A stretch of DNA of 64,000 bases from Owenia fusiformis (taxonomy: Eukaryota > Annelida > Polychaeta > Sabellida > Oweniidae), in the NCBI GenBank assembly GCA_903813345.2, contig CAIIXF020000002.1, positions 8,451,555 to 8,515,554 on the forward strand, read 5' to 3'. The notes under the pieces were generated by a model. That model worked only from the letters and a program-made list of their open reading frames with translations, had not been told where the DNA came from and ran no database searches. A program made the translations under genes and the position numbers. Position 1 is the stretch's first letter; every line of letters starts with the position of its first letter. This document shows positions 33,034 to 44,130 of the stretch, piece by piece.

Positions 33034-36000
33034 ATGCTGACCTTGTATCTTTTGATATGTCTATGTATATGCACGTGTACGGTAGGATTCGAACTGACAA
33101 TTTTGCATACAAATGACTGTCACGCTCATATCGAAGAATTCAACAAATATGGAGGAATATGTTCAGACTCGGATAAAGAGGCGAATAAATGCTTCGGGGG
33201 TGTGGCCAGAAGAGCCACAGCCGTTGCGGAGATACGTGATCGTCATGACAACGTGTTGCTGCTTGACGCGGGTGATCAGTTCCAGGGTACTGTGTGGTTT
33301 TACGCCTTCGAGGGTCTTGCAACAGCACAGTTCATGAATGATATGCAATATGATGCAATGGTATGTCTATTGTTACCGTCAAAGTAAAAATTACCTTGAT
33401 ATTAAGTAAGGGTATTGATATTAATTCAATTAGTTCAAATGGTATTTTATTGATAATGAGATGTTATAAGGGTATTGTGCGTATACTGACTCTATGAGTT
33501 AATTCAAAAGCCATTACATTGATATTAAATTTTAGTAATTGAAATGATATTGTATAGATATCAAATTAAAGAGAATTTTTCCCTTTCTGCCTGCTTTACA
33601 ATTTCACGATATATATTTTATGCTCATGTTTCAAATGTTAGTAAATAGCCAACTGCAAACTTTCATTTTTTATTTATAACGTCCGTGTGTAAATTGAACA
33701 ATATTAAGTAAATGTATGACAAATTCTAAAACTGATGTATTTGTCACTTTGGACATTCATAAGTGCTAGGTTAAATGGTTGTTTTGGTTAATATTTGAAA
33801 AGTACTCAAAAGTTTATTAAACATGGAAATGTCTTTCAGTATATTTAACATTAACCTGTGAAGGGCATTTTTATATACTACAATGTCAAAATAAACAGGA
33901 CTTTGGGTTAATGTTTATTTTGGTGTGTTGATTGTGTCGAGTTAGAATTATTTATCCATTAACTGGAAGTTGATAAAGGTGAAGGTGTTCTTTGAAAAAC
34001 TCTCAATTTGAGATAATTTTCATAAATTTAGGTCCATTTTTGAACTAGTTATTAACCCACCTTGGGGTAGGGGGTGAGTGAGAGGCCCCCTCCGCAAAAT
34101 CAATCATCTGCGTATGTCGCCTCTTGACAAAATTTAACCTTCAAAAAGGCAGAATTGTTAATCAGTTTTCGAGATATTTGCATTGTGTATTCCTTTACAA
34201 AATAAACGGAAGAAAAAATTGAGTAAAATTAGAAGCAATCGTTCCATACCAATGATTCCGTAAGAATCCTTATTTTCTGAAAATAGAATTAAAACATCTG
34301 ATCGGACGATGAATCGAAGTTTAAGTTTTACGAGTCATATTTTCAGGCGCGGTGGTGCCCCCTGGACTTTAACTCAAGGGGTGTCATCAAGGTTCAACAT
34401 GATTCTCGAAATATAAAACGTACAGTTCGTATTTTCCCCAGATGATGCCAAAATCGTTTAAGTTTCTCAATCGTTGCTGAAGATTCCCCTTACAAATGTA
34501 CAGACTCGTTTTGGGTTTATTTGGATTATTTGTTCTGGAAATTAGAATTAGCAGATCAGTATTAGTCTATAAATAAATACCACATTCTATAGCCCAAACG
34601 TATCTTTATGTCATTCATGCTACATTTAGTATCCTTGCAGAAAGATACTGCCTGTTTTTTACAACGTGGGCCAAAAAAGTCCACCTTTTTTATTTCGATA
34701 TAACCTTTTTGAAAATGTATGGATTCTATTAAATTTTGACAGGATATAAAGTGGGATTAATAAAAACAATGGAATTTTGAATAATGAAGGTATTCCGTAA
34801 AGAGACATCAGGGGTCTATTTGAAAAACTATACAGATTTAAAAATTAAATTCAAAGCGACAATTTACAATTTTACAATAATAATACTCATGCCTCAAATA
34901 ACATTTCCAGATAGACATTTGGCCAGAGAGACATGCTATGTATTATGTATACACTAAATAAATAAATTAAATTAAAAAAATTGTAAATAATATTTCCAAT
35001 AGAAATTAAAGCATTTGGACCGTAATTATGTCAATCTGGTATTATGCTTTGAGGCATGTCTAATATCAGCGTAAAAGTACTGCCTCAAATAACATTATGA
35101 AATCTGTAATTTTACAAATAGACCCCTTGTGTTTGTTAAACCCTTTTAATTAAAAAATGAATATTTATTTATCCGACTTTCGGAACAATTGTAGAATCGA
35201 TTTCTTTATACCCTGCAAAAATTTCATTAAAATACATTCATTTTCAAAAAAGTTATATATCAAAATGAAAAAGTGGACGTTTTTGACCCACTCTGTATTT
35301 GTATCTTTAATTATATTTTCAATGAGTTAAAAGTTATTATCATTTAAAGATTGTATTATACGCTTTATATATCCAGTATGTTTATAGCAGAGATTCGGTT
35401 GATAATTGCGTGTACTGTGTTATAATTACATGTCTAAATACGTTTACATAGCAAATAAAGAAACACTAATTACATGTCCGTCTTTTTATATAGCTTAGGG
35501 AGCATCTCAAAAGTTCAATATTGGAACTGTATTTGAACAGTTAATCTGTGATCCCACTCCATACCACTCATAACTGTGTTTGAGAAATGTTGAAATGCGT
35601 TATTTCATTGGTCACACTATATTTAACATAATATACGTATAATGCAGTCAATTTTTGTAATGTCGGAAAGCTAACTTTTAAGGTTGATGATCCCCCCTCC
35701 CCCTAACTGTTCAAATACAGTAGTTTTCTGACATTGATCTTTTAAAATGCTCCCTCAGTACATAATACTAATGTTTTGGTCAAATCAGCTCTTTCCTTCT
35801 ACTTTCTTTAGATCATTTTTGATATTATATTTATTTTCCATTGACCCGTTGCGCTTACAACAGGCTTTAGGGAATCACGAATTTGACAACCACCTTGAAG
35901 GTTTGATCCCATTCATCAATAACGTCACATTCCCTATCCTCGCTGCTAACATAGACGCCTCTGATGAACCGACATTCCAAGGTCTCGTGAAGAAGTCCAC

Positions 36001-39000
36001 AGTCTTGACGGTGGCTGGAGAAAAGATAGGAGTAGTAGGGTATCTGACATCTGAGATGCCTGCACTGTCTCAAAGATTTGGTGAGAACTACACCCCCTCC
36101 GTTAGTATAATCCCCCGTAAAATCCCCTTCTCCATTACATGGCCCCATGACAAAATCTATTCTAAGTAATAGAACTCTATTCTCTGTATTTTCATCGTTG
36201 CAATGTTACAATGTTTTAACCTTTCAAATTTTAGAATACCGCTGGCTATGTACTATTCATGAAAAATACAAAGAAGATGTTTTGTATTTTGAAGAATATC
36301 CTTAAGTTTATTCAAAATGAAACTAAAACTCTAGATCGGAATTCAAGATCTACTATTGAAGAATACCTCTACCCCTGCGTGAAGTCATATTCAAATTGCA
36401 ACTATAAGTGTGGGATGAATTTTCAGACTTGGTCGTTGTTGATAACTTTTTGATTGATTGATAGTGACGTATAGCATAAATGGCTGAGACATCTGCATGA
36501 GTTTGATGGTGAGCGTATGAAACGCCCTGAACACCACCCTCCAAAAGTTTGGAAAAATAAACTCTCCTAACGGACAACAAAGCTGTTTATATTCATAGCG
36601 ATTTTATGATTGAATCAAAGTCATAATTTTCGCAATTTTGGATATTCCATTGAAATCACAGAAAAAAGGTTCAGATCGCAACCAATGATATATCATTGTA
36701 TATTTTAAGCATAGGATGTGTTTATTTTCCGGGAAATCTAAGCATCTGATAAGAGATAACCACATTTCAAACAACAAAATTGATTCAATAAACGTTAGTA
36801 ATGGTGTCCAATTATCCACAACAGATGTGGAATTCGAAGAACGAAGTTAATTTCGTTAAGGGGAGGAGGATATACATGATGTACGATGATTTGATTCCGG
36901 AAGATAGTTGATAATTTGAATATTAGTATACGATAGACGATTTAAAATTTTAAATTTCGTAACATGAGAGAAGGGGTCAAACTGTAACGAAATTAACCTT
37001 GATTCTCAATATTAACACAACTATTGGTAATTAACATCGTATATTACAACAAAACGTTGTCAATTACCAGAAATACTCAGAAAATAATTAAGTACAGAGT
37101 ACAGACCCTCCCCCCGATCCTACATAATCCACTTGGATTAATTCCGAAGATAAAGTCGTTCATCTATCAATCATTTTAATGTACATTTTATCAATTATAC
37201 TCGTATATTCCCCATCTTCGATTTCCAAGGTGTTATAACACACCATTGCAAGTTCTAATACAGAGATAAGTTCATATAGAGATAAAAAATGATATGAATA
37301 GATTTATTCGGGTATTCCGTCTGCAACACTTTGAGTGCACAACTTAATCACATGTCGATAAACTTCAATTCTACGAGGGTTGTAAAAAACTTGGAAACGC
37401 GTAAATCATGTTTCTGAAAATATCAAGTTTAAAAATTGCGTTCCAAGTAAGCAGCATGACTTTTGAATTGAATTTACTAAAGATTCAATTATAAAAGACA
37501 CTTCATTCACTTTCAGCAACAGCAATATTCGCGAATGCAACTTTCGGCTGTCGGCTATCGGATTAACTTACTATTTCATGGGTAACTCATTTAAATATGA
37601 AAAGTACCTGCCACTATTCCATTCATATTTAAATGGGTTGGTCATAAAATTGTGTGTTTATCCGGTAGCCGATAGCCGAAGGTTGCATTCGTGAATAGAA
37701 GCTTAGTTGCACGTCTGTTATAACATGCAAGAGCAATGACAAAACATTGATATTAGATTTTGGACATATGCTGGGCAATTTATATTTTACAAGGTACCAT
37801 TTTAAGTGCGATATATCACAATTTATGTTGTTTAGTTATTCCAGCGAACAAGTCACATTACTTTTTTTAATTTAGGAAAGCTGAAATTCTTGGATGAAGT
37901 GTCGACAATTCAGGCAGAGGTGGACAGATTGACAGCTCAGGGAATCAACAAGATTATAGCACTCGGTCATTCTGGATATAAAACAGACAAGGAGATAGCC
38001 AAGCAGGTTACCGGTGTCGATTTGGTAATTGGAGGGCACACGAATAATTTCCTATATAATGGTATGTTTTTTTTCAATTTTAACCCAATAATGATATTGA
38101 ATAAGCTAGAACAATCTAGTGGATTGTGCCACCTATCGGCTAAATACACATATGTTACTTTTGTCCTATGTATGAATTAATGAATTTGAAAAATATTCAA
38201 ACATGGCTACCTACTGATATCACGATAGATCCACACTTTCAATTTATATTTTCTAGGTCCTTTATTGACTGAGGGTCCTGAAAAAATAGAAGACACTTAT
38301 CCCGTAGTTGTAACTCAGGACTCGGGATCACAGGCCTTAGTAGTCCAGGACTATTATTACGGGAAATATCTGGGATATTTAAACCTGGTGTTTGATGACA
38401 ACGGAGTTGTGACATCATACAATGGGAACCCCATTCTCCTTAATGGGTCAATAGCAAGGGGTTTGTATGATTATATTTAGAAAATACGCAAGATTTGAGC
38501 TAAAGTCCACAATACAGGGTAAAAATTGTACTGAACGAAAACAAACTATACTATACCCGTAAGTTGTTTTTCCACAGATGTATTTTTTGTGTATAGCTTT
38601 TTCCCATTCATCTCATATTTGAATGTGTCGATCACTAAATGTATTGGAAGAATCAAAGTTCATAGTTTTTTAATTATCTTGTGTTTGGACGAGTAAATTC
38701 TGAGTTGGCGAGCATAATCGATGGTAGTCACACTAAGTGTCTCAAATGTTCTCTTGCAGACCCTCAGATGCAAGAAGAGATGCTTGGATATTTAAACAAT
38801 CTAGCTTCTCTGAGGAACGACACAATTACATACTCGAACGTCTTCTTAAATGGAGAGAAACCAACATGCAGGTATTACTCGTAATTATCATAATGTGTGT
38901 AAACTTGTAATTATCATAATGTGTGTCAACTCGTAATTATCACAATGTGTGTCAACTCGTAATAATCATAATGTGTATAAACTCGTAATTATCTGTGTAT

Positions 39001-41440
39001 AAACTCGTAATTATCATAATGTGTGCAAACTCGTAATTATCACAATGTGTGTAAACTCGTAATTATCATAATGTGTGTAAACTCGTAATTATCACAATGT
39101 GTGTAAACTCGTAATTATCACAATGTGTGTAAATTCGTAATAATCATAATCTGTGTAAACAAGAGCGTAAAAAACGATAAAGACCAAAAATATTACAAAA
39201 TGTGAGCGAATGAAAAAACTGGTTCAGAACAAATGAGTGGTGGTCGTGTACACTTCCCTCTCATAGAAATTCCCTTTCGGAATACGTGCAAGAGCTTGTT
39301 TATGTTTCGGAATGTTATCTTAAAAATCAAGCAACAAAATAAGAATGAAACATAAACAGACTTCAACCTATACAATGGATTCTCTCGTCTGTCAAACTCA
39401 TGGAGCGGTTTGTAAACAAAATAATATATTTCAGGTATCATGAATGTAACCTTGGTAACCTCATAGCGGATGCTTATCTAGATTATTTCATCTCGAAGCA
39501 AACGTCCTCGGAAACCAGTTGGAATGGAAACGATGTTGCTCTGTGTATACACAATGCAGGAGGAATACGCTCTTCTATAGCTGCTGGAGGTTTGTTTATT
39601 TTTGATTGTTTAATTGTTAACTTTCTTGTTGAAATGCTAACAACGTCAATGATTGGGAATGCACCATTCTGGAGAGATGTGTGTTCTTTATTGAGTCTGC
39701 TGGAGATTGTTTTTATGCGCCGATTGCTTTTTGTCTGTCGACAGACTAAGTCACAATGAATAAATATTTACCAATAATTTTTTGTAAGAAAATACGTAAT
39801 AAAACACATGGAGAGCCCAGAGCCTAGCCTAACGTAACGTAGATAGCAGCTAGTAATGTGAATAACAACGCATTTGTTTAGCATAGACAATGTACAGGCT
39901 CGTAGCCAAGTGGACGGAGCTGGGGTAGAAGTTTTTTTACCATTCTGTTCTGAGCACTTTTCACATACAGATTAAAACTGTCAAAAAGCCCACCCCCCCC
40001 CCCCCTGGTAAAATCGTATTTTACAAGTTGTTTGTTAAATTCAATTTTAGATGTAACAATGGAGCATATACTCACCGTGATGCCATTCCAGAACCTTATA
40101 GACATGGTGGCCCTCACCGGGGACATATTGCGTCAAACCTTCGAGCATTCCGCTAGCCGCCTTACCGAGAGTAGTGGTACTGGTAGATTTCTACAACTCT
40201 CAGGTGAGTGACGGGGAGTATACAAGAGGAGGAAATACCCCAGAGTCCAAAGATGAACCTTTCCATGTAAACCCATGAATCATGAGAAACTGTACCTGGA
40301 AGTAGGTTCGTCTATGAATTCTGGGATGTTCCCACCTCTGGATTGAATAACGAATTATAATCACAGGTTACTTTTAGGCCAATATAAAGGTGGCAGCAGT
40401 GATAGAATTTTATAGTAATTCAGTCTCTTCAGATTGCATGCAGTAGTGCCATCTTTTTTAAATATTTCAATCGCCCTTCAGCCAATGAAAATTATCGAAT
40501 CAACTAGTCACGCCACTAGTTGACAGACCGATGGGGCATGCTAGGAAACAACATATTCTTTTAATAGTATTGTGTGACCAATACTCCCTCTGTGGTCATA
40601 GCTACTTTCGATAACCTCTATAAATGCATGGACCATGATAAATGTTACATTCATTTTGATCAAAATCATAAATTAAAAAGTAACGAAATTTTTAATTCAG
40701 GTTTTCACGTCGTGTATGATATCACTAAGCCTATTGGAAGCCGCGTAGAGAAACTGGAGGTTCTTTGTTCAGATTGCCTGGATCCCGTCCTTTTACCCAT
40801 AGATCCAGTTAAAGTGTACAACGTCATCATGCCGTCGTACATTGCCAATGGGGGCGATGGATACTTCATTATACGAGATAACAAGCTAGATCATCGGAAT
40901 TTAGGTTTGTTTTTTGGCTAGTGCATGTCATATCAAACTAGATCATCAAGAGTCACTATTTGTTTGTTGAAAATGTCATGGTCAAAACTACAGAACTCGC
41001 ATATTTTCAGCACGTGTCTTCCAAACTTGTAGAAAAAACATTAAGAGTGAAACGTTTCAACGTCTTCTCTAGGTCACCATAGCAACCAATTTGCTCACTT
41101 GACCAACAATAACAAACATATCAGTATATGTGTACTCAAAACGTGTAATATGTATGCTCAATACGGACAAAAAATCGATGTTTTTCAAAATAACTAAAAT
41201 AATGCACACTAATTTGTTCCAGGGTTACTAGACACCGACGTTTTCCTGCAGTATCTAAAGAAAACAAACAACCTCTACCCGTCAACCCAGAAACGTATCA
41301 TAACAAGAGACGCCTCTGACGTCACAACAGACTTTCCACAATCACATATGACGTCACAATTACCTTGTGTCAATGACGCTTCGTCAATTAATCGCGTTTC
41401 ACTTATGTGCCTACTAACAATAGTGATGTATTTTACTTGA
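33034..41440 (+). CDS. NT5E-like: Ecto-5'-nucleotidase (CD73-like), copy 2; complete, nine exons
   Basis: Exons: 33034-33360, 35864-36080, 37876-38061, 38257-38460, 38760-38871, 39435-39589, 40051-40203, 40701-40904 and 41223-41440. All have GT-AG borders and sum to 1776 bases (591 residues; human CD73 has 574). I chose the ATG at 33034 because it opens directly into a signal peptide (MLTLYLLICLCICTCTVG) before LTILHTND.HAH. Metal-site motifs are HTNDCHAH, LLLDAGDQFQG, GNHEFDN, GHSGY and GGHTNNF. C-terminal motifs are the C-R-Y-H-E-C loop, HNAGGIRSS, VMPFQNL and NGGDGYF (Tyr where human CD73 has an adenine-stacking Phe). The tail RVSLMCLLTIVMYFT fits a GPI-anchor signal. Expected role: extracellular AMP to adenosine at the outer membrane face. 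Introns hold MITEs and a 26-bp minisatellite. Confidence 0.94.
34662..35297. mobile_element. MITE in intron 1 of copy 2
   Basis: CGTGGGCCAAAAAAGTCCACCTTTTTTATTTCGATATAACCTTTTTGAAAATG faces its reverse complement ending GACGTTTTTGACCCACTCTGT. Inside, CAGGGGTCTATTTGAAAAACTATACAG and CTGTAATTTTACAAATAGACCCCTTG extend the inverted symmetry. No transposase. The GGGCCAAAAAAGT-type end is mariner/Tc1-like. Confidence 0.75.
35495..35757. mobile_element. Second MITE in intron 1 of copy 2, about 105 bp from exon 2
   Basis: TAGGGAGCATCTCAAAAGTTCAA faces, reversed, TGAGGGAGCATTTTAAAAGATCAA, and an inner GAACTGTATTTGAACAGTTA pairs with AACTGTTCAAATACAGT. The interior is non-coding. Confidence 0.7.
37527..37696. 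mobile_element. Foldback MITE, family M1 (intron 2 of copy 2)
   Basis: ATTCGCGAATGCAACTTTCGGCTGTCGGCTATCGG faces CCGGTAGCCGATAGCCGAAGGTTGCATTCGTGAAT. This is the best preserved member of the family, with the centre TTCATATTTAAATGGGTTGGTCATAAA. Confidence 0.85.
38876..39163. repeat. 26-bp minisatellite starting at the exon 5 splice donor of copy 2
   Basis: About eleven units of ACTCGTAATTATCATAATGTGTGTAA, with CACAATGTGTG variants, begin four bases after the GT of the exon 5 donor (GTATTACTCGTAATTATC). The first unit overlaps the donor region, so the array probably grew from the intron start. Confidence 0.9.
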
Positions 41441-41462
41441 TGATTGTGTATACTATCTGTCA

Positions 41463-41850
41463 CGCCTAACCATCGACAAGGTACAGTGACAAAATATACC
41501 GTAGTACACTTTAGATGTGCGATGTCACTATTTAACCGATTTAAAGCAAAGACAATGATGTAGGTTTGATGTAGGTTTTAAAAAAATAATCTGAGGAAAA
41601 CATTAGGGATTTCTCGATTGATTTTTTGTGTCTTCGTTTTGGAAGACATTTAACTTTCTAATTAAGCCTACGTTAAAAGATTTTCGAACAGTGCTCGATT
41701 TTTTTCGTAGTCAGTATTCCTCAGATTATTTTTAAGACCTACATCAAACCTACATCATTGTCTTTGCTTCAAATCAGTTAAATAGTGACATCGTACATCT
41801 AGAGTGTACTACGGTATATTTTGTCACTGTGCCTTGTCGATGGTTAGGCG
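41463..41850. repeat. Foldback hairpin just after the stop codon of copy 2
   Basis: The left arm (41463-41597) starts CGCCTAACCATCGACAAGG. The right arm (41718-41850) is its near-complete reverse complement, ending TTGTCGATGGTTAGGCG, and about 120 bases lie between. The hairpin begins 23 bases after the TGA and ends 40 bases before an AATAAA, so it probably lies in the 3' UTR. No transposase; MITE-like. Confidence 0.88.
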
Positions 41851-41890
41851 TTTCTGTACAAAATATTTGAATCCCCTAATCATCATGATA

Positions 41891-41896
41891 AATAAA
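41891..41896 (+). promoter_or_regulatory. Candidate poly(A) signal of nucleotidase copy 2
   Basis: AATAAA about 450 bases after the stop codon, immediately beyond the foldback. It is the first canonical hexamer I see downstream, and assigning it to this gene is inference. Confidence 0.4.
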
Positions 41897-42626
41897 TCAT
41901 TAATTAAGTCTGGATATAAAAATAAGCGAGGCAAATAGTTGATAAGCCGAGGCAAACATCTAGTTAAAAAGCAATAGGCCTACTATGAATGAGGCTCAAG
42001 TTTGCCTGCCTCAAACTTGACTATGTCAACCACGCCCGCGAAAAAGGCTATTTACCTCACAGTAAGAAAGGTCCTTACCTATTAGGGCCTGCCTTTGGAC
42101 CTCGTCTCATTGTGAACACCGGGGTGAACACATTTACCCTTACAGTTAGGCCTGGATAGACCTACATATACTATACCCAGTTGGCTAGATTCCAAGATTA
42201 GCTATTCAAGGAAAATGAACATCAAACAATAGCCTACTATTATCTGTTTAAATTATTATTATTTATAGGCGGTTATCAACATAATAAAATTGTACAAATT
42301 GTAATTACTTGCAGTGTAATACATACTCTTTATATACAAGAGATGTACATATACAATGAAATAAACTATATTTTGAAAAATAGAATTTAGATCTTAACCC
42401 TCCAATTACCAGGGAGCACAACCGAAGCATAACATAGTAAGACTTGGGTAAAGAGTTCTGGTTTTGTAGTGATTTCACATTACAATGTGCCTTCATATAC
42501 ATGCCACATCCTGAAAATACACCTTGTCTGAAAATACAAGAGACACATAATAAAAGACACATCCTGAAAATAAACAGTGTCTTACGTGAACGTATATATC
42601 GAAGTTTATGAAATGTTAAATTTATA
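41897..42626. other. Intergenic interval between convergent genes
   Basis: No gene recognised. The interval separates copy 2 (+) from the SDR gene (-). AAAATACA/AAATAAACA...GTGTCTT repeats near 42515-42585 are a short local duplication. Confidence 0.4.
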
Positions 42627-42679
42627 TCAGAAACCCATCAATGAGCGTCCGCCATCATTTACAATGACTTCACCATTCA

Positions 42680-43423
42680 TCATAGCCTACACGACGCGTC
42701 TGACGTCAAGAACGTAATCATCTTTGCACAATCGTCGACTGTTCCAAGCCTTTTTAGGGGAACGCCCTTTGAACCTCGCTCATAGAACGCTGATTTGTCA
42801 TCCCCCGGTTTTATAAGCCCCGAGCGTTCGTGTATCATAGTCGGTACGATATGTGGCGCCAGCGCGTTGACTCTCACGCCCTTCGGTCCCATCTCTAGCG
42901 CCGCGCATTGCGTGAACATATTCAACGCCGCCTTTGCAATAGCGTAAAATGGAAGCCGCGGTGATGGTCTCACCCCTGATACTGCAGAAATGTTTAAAAT
43001 GTTCCCATGTGCCTTTTGAAGCTCTGGAAAGCATAACTGAGACAGCCTCACGGGTGCCCTTAACGAGAGATCCATTTGTTCATCATACGATTCCATTCCC
43101 GATCCAGTAATTGTCGCTCCAACTGTCCCACCTCCTGCGTTATTAACAAGCACGTCGATCTTCCCGAATTCTGCCATTGCTGTATCTACGACAGTCTTCA
43201 ATGTTCCCTCATCCGTAATATCCCCATATACACTTGGAAACTTAGCAATTTTGTCACATGCGGCGTCTTTACACATCTGAACCGTATTTTGGATCGCTTC
43301 TTCATCACGTCCATGGATTAATACGCTCGCCCCGCATTTGGCGAACTCTATAGCTGCTCCCCTACCGATACCGTTACTCGATCCCGTGATTATTACACAT
43401 CTGTTATTAAAATTCTGAGGCAT
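42680..43423 (-). CDS. Classical short-chain dehydrogenase/reductase, intronless, frameshifted near the C-terminus
   Basis: The open frame of 247 residues has the classical SDR layout. TGSSNGIG near residue 14 binds NAD(P), NNAGGG near 95 stabilises the central sheet, a Ser occurs in NISAVSG near 145, and YAIAK near 160 is the catalytic Tyr-Lys pair. The substrate cannot be told; FabG-like 3-oxoacyl reductases and other DHRS enzymes look alike at this level. The frame ends prematurely in DASCRL. In another frame directly downstream (to the TGA at 42627) stands MNGEVIVNDGGRSLMGF, the expected SDR ending. The shift amounts to two extra bases, or one missing, at about 42684-42690. It may be a real lesion in a retrocopy or a sequencing error. 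The single exon contrasts with the intron-rich neighbours and fits a retrogene or an acquired gene. Confidence 0.85.
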   Translation of the reverse strand: MPQNFNNRCVIITGSSNGIGRGAAIEFAKCGASVLIHGRDEEAIQNTVQMCKDAACDKIAKFPSVYGDITDEGTLKTVVDTAMAEFGKIDVLVNNAGGGTVGATITGSGMESYDEQMDLSLRAPVRLSQLCFPELQKAHGNILNISAVSGVRPSPRLPFYAIAKAALNMFTQCAALEMGPKGVRVNALAPHIVPTMIHERSGLIKPGDDKSAFYERGSKGVPLKRLGTVDDCAKMITFLTSDASCRL

Positions 43424-43679
43424 TTTTAGACGAAATCTTCGTTTAATGATGATAACTTTGTGTAGTGCACTTCGGTGTTCTAAAACTAAGTAATCTCGTT
43501 TTATCGACGTATGCTATTTATAGTTTTTTAGTATTTTCCATTTTATATAAGCCTTTATTGGGGCTCCCACGTTTTAGACAAATTCAGCGACAATCAGGGA
43601 TTTATTTTTCGACTATTTATAAAACAAGGCATTGTCATGAAAAAATGTCACAACCTAGATGCTCACAATATTATTAGTC
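43424..43679. other. Upstream region of the SDR gene
   Basis: A short non-coding stretch that should contain the SDR promoter. No clear TATA box or other element identified. Confidence 0.35.
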
Positions 43680-44130
43680 CAATCCTAAGTCAGATTTGAA
43701 TTTCGGAAAACTTTTTGATGATTTTTCAAACCAATTGGTCAATTTGAGGCAAGTTTAAAAAATACCGTTTTGAACTTTTTTACCTCGAGAAGGTCATTGA
43801 CGCTCAAGTCTTAAAAGCTAAAAATCAGATTTGAATTTCTGAGAACGTGTAGATGATTTTGAAAAAAAATCTGGTCAATTCGAAGCAAGTTGAAAAAAGA
43901 CCTCTTGGACCTTGAGAAGGTCATTGAAAGTAAAGTTTTGAGAATGAGAATCTTGAAATGAGAATGAGAAACTTCTGAGAATGTGTAGATGATTTTTTCA
44001 CCTTAAGAAGGTCATTAAAGGTCAAATCTCTAATCTAAAGTCAGATTTGAAATCTTAAGTCATATTTAAACATCTGAGAGCATGTAGATGATTTTGAAAA
44101 GAAAATTGGTCAATTTGATTAATCTATAAA
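43680..44130. repeat. Degenerate tandem repeat with AAGGTCA motifs, array 1
   Basis: Three to four units of about 120-150 bases share AAGTCAGATTTGAA, TGTAGATGATTTTGAAAA, TTGGTCAATTTGAAGCAAGTTGAAAA and CCTTGAGAAGGTCATTGAAGGTCAAA. The same repeat forms a second array at 52650-53210. The last unit holds AGGTCA-TTAA-AGGTCA at 44009-44024. Confidence 0.8.

Noticed and set aside
39435-39460. Loss of a substrate-binding Arg in copy 2 (C-R-Y-H-E-C)
   Set aside because: Counting from the conserved Cys, the Arg directly after the first Cys, which I believe is the human substrate-binding one, is kept. Only the second Arg is His, so no functional claim is justified.
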